In this document: one piece after another, positions 36,209 to 43,217 of the stretch
Position numbering within the stretch: position 1 is the first letter of the stretch
How the letters are laid out: each line of letters starts with the position of its first letter
Assembly: GCA_947259765.1 (NCBI GenBank)
Contig: CAMYNG010000018.1
Coordinates: 1-64,000 of the forward strand
Length of the DNA: 64,000 nucleotides
Origin: an uncultured Ectothiorhodospiraceae bacterium
Lineage (GTDB): Bacteria > Pseudomonadota > Gammaproteobacteria > CAMYNG01
Reading direction: 5' to 3'
The notes under the pieces: model-generated
The model's database searches: none
What the model was told of the DNA's origin: nothing
Seen by the model: only the letters and a program-made list of their open reading frames with translations
Program-made: the position numbers and the translations under genes

Positions 36209-36811
36209 TTACGCTTTCTTCTCCAGCAAAACACGGCGAAACCAGCCGCCCGCAAGCTGTGGCTCATCATTGATTACTGTAAGCTCGATGTGCCGCGCGA
36301 GCAGATCTTCGAGAACAACATCAGTTTGCGTGGCGATATGGCGGGTCACTGAATTGAGAATCCGGCGCACCGGTGCGCGTTGTCCGGGTCGTAAAAATTT
36401 GTCCAGCAGGGCGATGCGACCTCCGGGGCGTAATATACGCACCGCTTCACGAAGGGTATGCTCGGGACGGGGTGCAACTGCCAGTATGAGGTGCAGGACA
36501 ACCACATCAAAGCTGTGGTTGGTAAACGGCAACGACATGACGTCTCCTTGTAGCAGGGCAATATCGTTTCGGTGCTTTAGGCGTGGTAACGCCCGGCGCA
36601 GCATTGCGCGGGTAATATCGATGCCGTAGTAATAGGCGCCCGTGGGTAACAGGGGTAAATCAAGCCCTGTACCAACACCGGCAAGCAGTATGGATTTCCC
36701 GGATACATCGCCAAGACTTTTGAAACTGTCGTGTCGCATGCGTTGCGAGCCACGGCCGACAATTGCGTCATAGATCGGGGCCAGCAGGGTGTAACTGTGC
36801 CGCAGGGCCAT
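36209..36811 (-). CDS. class I SAM-dependent methyltransferase
   Basis: A 200-residue soluble methyltransferase with motif I SILLAGVGTGLDLPLLP, the acidic YYGIDITRAMLRRA, motif II LLQGDVMSLPFTNHSFDVVV and LREAVRILRPGGRIALLDKF. It resembles UbiE/COQ5 and phosphatidylethanolamine N-methyltransferase-like proteins; the substrate is not evident. It begins 17 bases after the apaG stop codon and is probably co-transcribed. It sits between apaG and apaH. Confidence 0.9.
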   Translation of the reverse strand: MALRHSYTLLAPIYDAIVGRGSQRMRHDSFKSLGDVSGKSILLAGVGTGLDLPLLPTGAYYYGIDITRAMLRRALPRLKHRNDIALLQGDVMSLPFTNHSFDVVVLHLILAVAPRPEHTLREAVRILRPGGRIALLDKFLRPGQRAPVRRILNSVTRHIATQTDVVLEDLLARHIELTVINDEPQLAGGWFRRVLLEKKA

Positions 36812-36828
36812 GAGTATTGTGGGCAGGA

Positions 36829-37218
36829 TTAGTGCAGGGTGTGGGGCATTGACAGTGTAAAGGGTGGAATATCGGCCTCGAATTCAACACCGTCATCGGC
36901 CAGCATGAGATAGGTGCCCTGCATGCTACCCACCGGGGTTTCCAGGATGGTGCCGCTGGAATAGCGAAATCCCTCGCCCGGCTTTAAATGAGGTTGCTCG
37001 CCAACCACGCCTTCACCCTCGACTTCCTGCACCTTGCCGTCTGCATCCGTGATGATCCAGCGACGCGAGAGCAAGCGTGACGGTACCTCGCCGACGTTGC
37101 GGATCGTAATGGTGTAGGAAAATACATAGCGGTCCGACTCCGGATCCGATTGTTCCGGCACGTAGGCCGACTCGACGTCAACTTCGATGTGATATTCCGG
37201 CTCGTTCATGTATTCCAT
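36829..37218 (-). CDS. apaG: ApaG protein
   Basis: ApaG is a small beta-sandwich protein (FBOX-like ApaG domain) linked to Co2+ resistance and magnesium/metal homeostasis in enterics; its biochemical role is unclear. The 129-residue chain shows DRYVFSYTITIRNVGEVPS, RRWIITDADGKVQEVEGEGVVGEQP and PVGSMQGTYLMLADDG. Start at ATG 37218 (MEYMNEPEYH) or at 37209 (MNEPEYH); both are short of strong ribosome sites. It belongs to the lptD-surA-pdxA-rsmA-apaG-apaH group. Confidence 0.96.
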   Translation of the reverse strand: MEYMNEPEYHIEVDVESAYVPEQSDPESDRYVFSYTITIRNVGEVPSRLLSRRWIITDADGKVQEVEGEGVVGEQPHLKPGEGFRYSSGTILETPVGSMQGTYLMLADDGVEFEADIPPFTLSMPHTLH

Positions 37219-37350
37219 CCGTGTTACGAGTGAAGCTCCGACCGGTTTATAGTTTCATTTTCGCCGGAGTAATCCGCACAGGATAACACGGCTCCCGGCG
37301 TTCGGGAAAAACTTGCTGACGCGGAATACCAGGGATTCCAGGACAATTTG

Positions 37351-37839
37351 TTACTTTTTTCGAAGTCGCCAGGTAGGTTGCGAATGCGTGCTGATGAGCC
37401 TGTGCCTGAGTAACCAGAGGCGGGCGTCGTCGGCGTCACGTTCAAACCACGCACGAGCCGATCCCAAGCGGAAACTGTAGCCCCAGTGATCCATTTCCCG
37501 CATCTGGCTGTATCGATCAATGCCGGGAATAAATTCGGCCAGCAAGAGCTGTAGATAACAGACGGCATTTTCCTCCGCATAGTCTCCCATGGCATTGGTG
37601 TGCAGCCCGGTCCGTCTATGCTTGTCCATGCAGATGTAATGGCAAGTCTCGTGCAGCATGGAATGTAACGGTGTGTCCGCACGCAGATAAATTCGATCGG
37701 CAATCAATCCCGCCTCAGGTTCACCCCAGAAACTGCCGGGGATGGTCTCTCCCGGCTCAACCCAACTTATATTCAATTGGTAGCGTTCTAGCAGCGATTG
37801 CAGTGTGTCGGGTGAAATAGCGCCACAGGATGTAATCAT
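37351..37839 (-). CDS. HExxH-type putative zinc peptidase, unknown family
   Basis: A 162-residue soluble protein with LHSMLHETCHYICMDKHRR, a clear HExxH zinc motif (HETCH) followed 28 residues later by DYAEENAVCYLQLLL, in which EE could provide the third ligand as in gluzincin-like folds. There is no signal peptide, so a cytoplasmic role is expected. It lies between apaG and the CheW/LysM gene, minus strand, about 45 bases downstream of the latter. I do not know a named family. Confidence 0.72.
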   Translation of the reverse strand: MITSCGAISPDTLQSLLERYQLNISWVEPGETIPGSFWGEPEAGLIADRIYLRADTPLHSMLHETCHYICMDKHRRTGLHTNAMGDYAEENAVCYLQLLLAEFIPGIDRYSQMREMDHWGYSFRLGSARAWFERDADDARLWLLRHRLISTHSQPTWRLRKK

Positions 37840-37881
37840 GCGTGAAATTATACGCGGTGTGGATTGCCTGTGTTTGAGGTT

Positions 37882-38199
37882 TCAGAAACCGACATGAATT
37901 ATGCGCACCCGATCGCCCGGGTAGATTAGGTCAGGATTGCGAATATTGCTGAGCTGGGCCAGCTCAGGGTAGCGAAACGGGTCGCTGACATAGCGCTTTG
38001 CAATATGCCAGAGCGTATCGCCCTGGACGACGATGCGAATAAGTTCGTGAATAGCCTGCGGGGCAGGAGGGTGCTCCACAGTGGCTGGTGTGTTGGTTTG
38101 TTCCCCTGCTGGCGCCAGGGTTTTGGGGGCACTGGGTTTAGGGTCCTGGTTTTGTGGCTTTGTGGCGTAACCGCCCTGGGTTCGGCGGCGAGATCGCTG
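37882..38199 (-). CDS. LysM domain: frame-shifted C-terminal part of the CheW-LysM protein
   Basis: In the -1 frame relative to the CheW part, this segment encodes a Pro-rich linker (KPQNQDPKPSAPKTLAPAG) and a complete LysM domain (IVVQGDTLWHIAKRYVSDPF, then ELAQLSNIRNPDLIYPGDRV). LysM binds peptidoglycan glycan strands. It has no convincing start codon or ribosome site of its own; a stop codon in this frame lies at 38200. Protein-like sequence continues from the upstream frame into this one without a break near 38121-38175. It is best read as the end of the gene that starts at 39908. Confidence 0.8.
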   Translation of the reverse strand, partial: QRSRRRTQGGYATKPQNQDPKPSAPKTLAPAGEQTNTPATVEHPPAPQAIHELIRIVVQGDTLWHIAKRYVSDPFRYPELAQLSNIRNPDLIYPGDRVRIIHVGF

Positions 38200-39908
38200 T
38201 CAGGTTCCTGTGTTGTGTCGGCGGCTTGGGTCACATCCGTACCGGTATTTGCTTGTTCCGGCTCGATGGGTGTTTTGATCGCATCTGCATCCCGAGGCGT
38301 GTTCAGCACAATCGTTATTCCTCCATCTTCACGCAGTATCCTGGCTTGAAAGGCAGTGGCCGCGTTTTCGTTGTCGGCGTTCGCAACAAGTTCGTCAGGA
38401 TCGACCGCCGTCGGCGCGGGTTCGATGAGAGTGATTTCTTCAGCGATGTTCGTACTGGGCACTGAATCAACAGCGGGTGCATCAGTCGAAACCAGGTCTG
38501 GAGCGGGCGCCAAGTGGGTTTGATCTGCGGCGCTCCGGTTTATACGTGTGCTTTCCGGTGTTTCAGGTACACCTTTGCCAGATTGGTTCTCGGTATCAGG
38601 CTCTATTGTGTCGGGACTACGCGCCGTGACTTCGGGCAAGGCAGTCAGCAACGCGCCGGGCTTGTTTTCCGGAGCGAGCCATCGCCAGGCCAAAGTTCCG
38701 CTGGTGACCAATAGGACTGCCAACAATGCTAACGGCCAAATGCTTTTGTCGTTGGCACGGTCATATTTTGAGGTCGGGGACTCCCGGGTCGGAAACATCG
38801 GGGGCGAGGCGATACTTGTTATTTGAGACGAAGGTTGTGGAGCCGAATTCGCTGGTGCAGCGGATGGCGCAGGATGAGATTCCGGGCTTGGTCTTGGAGG
38901 TGACAAGGCGGTTGTGACAGATCTAGGCGGAACGTTTTTTTGCGTGTCACGTCCGGTGCTTTGCCTACCTGTACCGCCCTGGTGTTGCGGTCGAGGCTTT
39001 GCGATCTCAGTTCGCTGGCTTCGCTGGGTTTGTCTGGTTACGGTCTCAGCGGGCGGCTGTTTTACCGGCGAATCCGGTGACATTGAATCGGAACCTGCTT
39101 TTTTCATCGGCTCGCGAGGTGCCGGTGACGTCGACCTTCCGGCTAAAGGTGGTTTGGCTGCCGGTACCCGGGGGATTTTAGAACGTGAATTGTCGGTCCT
39201 TGCTGGTGCCTGCATCGAGGGGTTTTCCGGTACCGGATTGGGTGTCGGAGCCGACAAGCCCGGCACGTCCATCGACGTGGTTTCGTTTGCGGTGAGTTGT
39301 CGAACCGGCGACTTGAACGAGCTTGTTGCAGGGGACTCGGCGGGAGGTTTTTGCGCCGAAGTTCGTGACCTGTTGGTCTGCGGCGGGGCGGACAGCGGTT
39401 CTAGCGGCTTCGGCTGACTATGTTGCGGCGCGGATTGCTGTAGTTGCTCGATGTATTGGCGCAGTACACCATCGGCTTGTAGGGCATCTAGCCTATCGAA
39501 GTCGGCAAATAGGTGGATCTGTTCATTTCGGCGCCAGGTGCGACTAAATACGTCGCGCGGCAGCATGTTCGGCAGCGGTCCCCAGCCCTCGTCCGGCCAG
39601 GGGATCACGTCGCCTATCCGGTCTACATGGAAGCCAACCTGGTGATCGCCCAGATCAACAATAATCAGACGACCCGGCGATTGCCAATCAGTCTCCTCGA
39701 CACCAAACGCGACGCGCAGGTCCGTGATCGGCACAACGCGCCCGGAATAGGTGACGATTCCGGGTCGGCGTGCGGAACTGCCTGGTACACGGGTCACGGT
39801 TGGAGGCTGAATGACAGCCATTACGGGATGACTGGTTGCACAGCATAATACCGGGCCCACCCGGTATATAATCAGGGCGGCATCGTTCTGTCTGTGAGTG
39901 CTCACCAA
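37926..39908 (-). CDS. CheW-domain / transmembrane protein, frameshifted before a C-terminal LysM domain
   Basis: The first 135 or so residues are a CheW domain (AALIIYRVGPVLCCATSHPV, YSGRVVPITDLRVAFGVEE, RLIIVDLGDHQVGFHVDRIG). A long Pro/Ser/Thr-rich linker follows to about residue 385, then one membrane helix (SIWPLALLAVLLVTSGTLAW, about 388-410) and a second acidic/Pro-rich linker. After about residue 590 the sequence in this frame turns meaningless and ends at 37926, while the -1 frame gives a clean LysM domain to 37882. The likely product is CheW (cytoplasm)-TM-LysM (periplasm). The start is TTG 39908 or GTG 39905, behind GGAGGG. The frame change may be a sequencing error, a mutation or a -1 slip at CCCAAAA (38121-38127). 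Confidence 0.78.
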   Translation of the reverse strand: MVSTHRQNDAALIIYRVGPVLCCATSHPVMAVIQPPTVTRVPGSSARRPGIVTYSGRVVPITDLRVAFGVEETDWQSPGRLIIVDLGDHQVGFHVDRIGDVIPWPDEGWGPLPNMLPRDVFSRTWRRNEQIHLFADFDRLDALQADGVLRQYIEQLQQSAPQHSQPKPLEPLSAPPQTNRSRTSAQKPPAESPATSSFKSPVRQLTANETTSMDVPGLSAPTPNPVPENPSMQAPARTDNSRSKIPRVPAAKPPLAGRSTSPAPREPMKKAGSDSMSPDSPVKQPPAETVTRQTQRSQRTEIAKPRPQHQGGTGRQSTGRDTQKNVPPRSVTTALSPPRPSPESHPAPSAAPANSAPQPSSQITSIASPPMFPTRESPTSKYDRANDKSIWPLALLAVLLVTSGTLAWRWLAPENKPGALLTALPEVTARSPDTIEPDTENQSGKGVPETPESTRINRSAADQTHLAPAPDLVSTDAPAVDSVPSTNIAEEITLIEPAPTAVDPDELVANADNENAATAFQARILREDGGITIVLNTPRDADAIKTPIEPEQANTGTDVTQAADTTQEPDSDLAAEPRAVTPQSHKTRTLNPVPPKPWRQQGNKPTHQPLWSTLLPRRLFTNLFASSSRAIRSGILQSAMSATRFATLSWPSSAIFAILT

Positions 39909-39956
39909 CCCTCCAGCGTGCCTGACGCTCCCGGAAAGACCTCCGGGTTAAGGGTT
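39907..39956 (-). promoter_or_regulatory. foldable three-way-junction leader masking the ribosome site of the CheW/LysM gene
   Basis: On the transcript, AACCCU (39951-39956) can pair with AGGGUU (39907-39912). This encloses two perfect hairpins: CCCGGA-loop-UCCGGG (39930-39947) and AGCGU-loop-ACGCU (39915-39929). The closing stem contains the GGAGGG ribosome site and the TTG start, so folding would block translation. I recognise no known riboswitch class. Confidence 0.4.
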
Positions 39957-40058
39957 GTATCGGTCGATATGTAAGCCTGTTAAGCGATTCTGTCGTTGAT
40001 TCAACGCCAATTCGGGAAATTTAGCGGTTTTGCCGGCGCGCCTTGGCCGGTGGGAATC

Positions 40059-40865
40059 TTAGCCTGAGTTTGATGCTGCAAGAACGACCTCCGCCAGGGC
40101 GGCGAATTCGGGCAGCCCCAGGCGTTCTGGACGCTCGCCGGGGTCAATACCGGCGGCGCGGATTTGTTCTGCCGACAGTAAAAGTTTCAGGCTGTTACGC
40201 AGGGTTTTACGACGTTGGCTAAACGCCTGGCCGACAATCTGGCTGAGTATCGCGGGATCGCTCACCTGCACGGGCGGCGTGACGTGCGGACGCAGGCGCA
40301 CCACAGCCGAATCCACCCTGGGTGGCGGACGAAACGCGCCTGGAGGCACCGTAAACAGACGCCTTGTCTCACAGTGGTACTGCAACATGATGCCAAGCCG
40401 GCCGTAGGCGGCCTCGCCCGGCCCGGCGGTAATGCGGTCGACAACTTCCTTTTGTAACATGAAGTGCATGTCCGCGATGCAGTCGATCTGCTCAACCAGA
40501 TGAAACAAAAGCGGTGTCGAGATGTTGTAGGGTAAATTACCCACCACGCGCAGCCGCACAGCGCCGAGCGTGTTTGCGAGCTGGCGGAAATCGTATTTCA
40601 GCGCATCGCCCTGGTGTACGTGCAACCTGCCTGGCGCGAGGCTTTGTAGTGCATCGATCAAATCGCGATCCAGCTCGATAACGTCGAGCCGTGCAAGCCG
40701 TGCTAACAGGGGGCGGGTCAGCGCACCCCGACCCGGACCGATTTCCACCAGGTGTTGGTCGGGCAACGGGTCGATGGCATCGACGATACGCTCGAGGACA
40801 ACCGGGTCGCTCAGAAAATGCTGGCCAAAGCGCTTACGCGCCCGGTGTGGACCGCCCGGATTCAC
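40059..40865 (-). CDS. rsmA: 16S rRNA (adenine-1518/1519-N6) dimethyltransferase
   Basis: RsmA (KsgA) dimethylates two adenines near the 3' end of 16S rRNA during 30S maturation. The 268-residue protein shows KRFGQHFLSD, the SAM motif VEIGPGRGALTRPLL, VIELDRDLIDAL and the catalytic NLPYNISTPLLF. The start is GTG at 40863-40865 (VNPGGPHRARKRFGQ). The frame remains open further upstream across pdxA, but that part is a shadow of pdxA. It begins 7 bases after the pdxA stop codon. Confidence 0.96.
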   Translation of the reverse strand: MNPGGPHRARKRFGQHFLSDPVVLERIVDAIDPLPDQHLVEIGPGRGALTRPLLARLARLDVIELDRDLIDALQSLAPGRLHVHQGDALKYDFRQLANTLGAVRLRVVGNLPYNISTPLLFHLVEQIDCIADMHFMLQKEVVDRITAGPGEAAYGRLGIMLQYHCETRRLFTVPPGAFRPPPRVDSAVVRLRPHVTPPVQVSDPAILSQIVGQAFSQRRKTLRNSLKLLLSAEQIRAAGIDPGERPERLGLPEFAALAEVVLAASNSG

Positions 40866-40872
40866 CTTGGAT

Positions 40873-41868
40873 TCACTGGCGCTGACGCGCGAGCATGTTG
40901 ATCGCTGCCTCGCAGGCGGTTTCCAGGCTACCTTGCCGGGCACGACCTGTACCGGCAAGTTCCAGTGCAGTGCCGTGGTCCACCGAGGTGCGAATAAACG
41001 GCAAACCAAGCGTGATGTTGACGGCCTCGCCGAAACCGGCGTGCTTGAGGACAGGAAGGCCCTGATCGTGGTACATGGCCAGCACCACATCGGTGTTGGC
41101 CAGCGAGTCGGGTGTGAATGCGGTGTCAGCGGGAACCGGACCTGTCAGCTGCATGCCCTGTTTACGCAGCGCCTCGAGTACCGGCGAAATGATAGATTGC
41201 TCCTCGTTGCCAAGGTGACCGTTTTCACCGGCGTGTGGATTGAGCCCACAAACCGTGATGCGGGCGTTCGTCAGTCCAAAACGTTCGCCGAGTTCGCGAT
41301 GCAGGACCTGTAGCGTTTTCGCCAGACGCTGCGGGGTCACGGCACGGGGCACATCCGCCAGACGCAGGTGGGTGGTGACCAGCGCCACGCGCAACTCCTG
41401 GCTGACCAGCATCATTACCACGTGTTCGGCGCCACTTCGCTGGGCGAGAAACTCGGTGTGGCCGGTAAAATTGATGCCTGCGTCGTTGATAATTCCTTTA
41501 TGCACCGGGCCCGTTACCAGCGCATCAAACTGGCCCTTGAGGCAGCCATCCAGGCCACGCTCCAGTGTTTCCATGACGTAGGACACATTGCCCTTATCCA
41601 GTTCCCCCGGCTGTACAGAGCGCTGTAACGGAATCGGCAGGTTGTAAATTTGGCCTGCGGCGGTTGGAGTGGCTGGGGTCTCGTGGTCGAACGGCCGGAT
41701 CTCCAGGGGTAATCGAAGTTGTTCGGCGCGTTCGGCAAGCACGGCTGGGTTGGCGATAACCACCAGCTGTGCCGCCGATGGACGTTGCGCCAGTGAAACG
41801 ATTAAATCCGGGCCGATACCAGCCGGTTCTCCGGGGGTCAGGGCAATGCGCGGTGTGGGACTGGCCAT
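40873..41868 (-). CDS. pdxA: 4-hydroxythreonine-4-phosphate dehydrogenase
   Basis: PdxA oxidises 4-phosphohydroxy-L-threonine in pyridoxal phosphate synthesis. The 331-residue protein has the substrate/metal-binding histidines in [40 protein letters not shown] and [14 protein letters not shown], as in the E. coli enzyme (329 residues). It lies between surA (20 bases upstream) and rsmA (7 bases downstream). PLP made by this pathway is the cofactor of several neighbouring enzymes, but no direct regulatory link is visible. Confidence 0.97.
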   Translation of the reverse strand: MASPTPRIALTPGEPAGIGPDLIVSLAQRPSAAQLVVIANPAVLAERAEQLRLPLEIRPFDHETPATPTAAGQIYNLPIPLQRSVQPGELDKGNVSYVMETLERGLDGCLKGQFDALVTGPVHKGIINDAGINFTGHTEFLAQRSGAEHVVMMLVSQELRVALVTTHLRLADVPRAVTPQRLAKTLQVLHRELGERFGLTNARITVCGLNPHAGENGHLGNEEQSIISPVLEALRKQGMQLTGPVPADTAFTPDSLANTDVVLAMYHDQGLPVLKHAGFGEAVNITLGLPFIRTSVDHGTALELAGTGRARQGSLETACEAAINMLARQRQ

Positions 41869-41888
41869 GTTGGCGGCGGCAGTCCGGA

Positions 41889-43184
41889 CTATTGGCCTAA
41901 GCGATTATCAACGTAGGCTTCATCACGCAAGCGTCGCAACCAGTTTTCAACGGCCTCGTTCATTTTGCGTTCCATGACCACGCGCCGTGCTTCCAGGCGG
42001 GCAAAGTTATCGGTGTTGTCCTGTTGGCGTCGGCTCATGACCTGGATCACATGCCAGCCATAGCGCGTCTGTATGGGAGCGCTGATCTCGCCCGGTTGGA
42101 GTTTGTCCATTGCTGCCTGAAACTCGGGCACGAGGGCGTCGGGGCTGGTCCAGCCCAGACTACCGCCATTCGCCGCGGACGCCTTGTCATCCGAGTGAAC
42201 GCGCGCCATTTGGGCAAATTCCGAACCACTCGTGATTTGTTTGCGAATTTCTTCCAGTCTTTTTCGGGCACTGGCGTCAGATATCACCTCATTGGTGATG
42301 ATCAAAATATGGCGTGCCAGGGTTTGTTGCACGACGTGTTCTTGCACACTATCACGCCGTTCGACCAGTTTGATGATATGGAAGCCACTCGGGCTGCGCA
42401 TCAGTTCAGAAATCTGGCCCACTTCGAGCTGGGCCACCAAATCGCTGAACAGGGTCGGTAACTGGTCGGCACGACGCCAGCCCAGGTCGCCACCTTGCAA
42501 CGCCTGTTGGCCGTCTGACCTGGCGATAGCGGTTTCGGCAAAGTCACTGCCTGCCAGCAATTCCTCGCGAATGGTGGACGCCTGCAAGCGTGATGCTTCA
42601 ATGGCCTCGGGTGATGCGGCCTCAGGTATGGCGATTAAAATATGCTCGAGATGGTATTCGGCATCGGAGCTGGACTGTTGAGCAGCACGCAGCAGCTGAT
42701 TTTCCACTTCCTTTTCGGTTACCGTCACGCGGCTTTCCACCCGCTGTTTGCGCAAACGATCAATGGTGATTTCATTGCGGATATTTTCGCGGAATTCGCT
42801 GTAGACGTAGCCCTGTTGTTCCAGCGCTTCACGGAATTGCGGCAGCGACAATTTGTTTTCCCTGGCAATATTTGCCAACACGCCGTTGACCGTTTCATCA
42901 TCGACCCGCACGCCGCCGCGTGTTGCGAGTTGTAACTGCAATTGTTCCTGGATCATGCGTTCCAGGACCTGGCGGCGTAGCACGTTCTCCGGTGGCAGGC
43001 GCGTGGTACCGCGCTGTTCAAGCTGCTGCTTGATGACCTGTACGCGCTTGTCCAGCTCAGTTTGGGTGATGACGTCGTCATTAACCACCGCGACAATGCG
43101 GTCAAGTCCGCCGAGTTCAGGTGCCGTGGCGTGGGTGAGGCCGAAAATCGATAACAAGATGATGAAAGTTAAACTGTATTTCAT
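41889..43184 (-). CDS. surA: periplasmic chaperone / peptidyl-prolyl isomerase SurA
   Basis: SurA escorts outer-membrane proteins such as LptD through the periplasm. The 431-residue chain begins with a signal peptide ([20 protein letters not shown]), followed by the SurA N-terminal chaperone domain ([20 protein letters not shown]). Two parvulin domains come next ([14 protein letters not shown] and [14 protein letters not shown]), then a C-terminal helix. Length matches E. coli SurA (428). It is encoded directly after its client lptD (33 bases). Confidence 0.97.
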   Translation of the reverse strand: MKYSLTFIILLSIFGLTHATAPELGGLDRIVAVVNDDVITQTELDKRVQVIKQQLEQRGTTRLPPENVLRRQVLERMIQEQLQLQLATRGGVRVDDETVNGVLANIARENKLSLPQFREALEQQGYVYSEFRENIRNEITIDRLRKQRVESRVTVTEKEVENQLLRAAQQSSSDAEYHLEHILIAIPEAASPEAIEASRLQASTIREELLAGSDFAETAIARSDGQQALQGGDLGWRRADQLPTLFSDLVAQLEVGQISELMRSPSGFHIIKLVERRDSVQEHVVQQTLARHILIITNEVISDASARKRLEEIRKQITSGSEFAQMARVHSDDKASAANGGSLGWTSPDALVPEFQAAMDKLQPGEISAPIQTRYGWHVIQVMSRRQQDNTDNFARLEARRVVMERKMNEAVENWLRRLRDEAYVDNRLGQ

Positions 43185-43217
43185 TACTGCCTTCCGCAGG
43201 CCTGGCTTTGATTGTGA

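Noticed and set aside
38005-39848. Several Gly/Val/Cys-rich open frames on the plus strand
   Set aside because: They are antisense to the Pro/Ser/Thr-rich linkers of the CheW-LysM gene and lack ribosome sites.
40866-41090. Upstream extension of rsmA
   Set aside because: It runs through pdxA in another frame and encodes Trp/Arg/Pro-rich shadow sequence; the family start matches GTG 40865.
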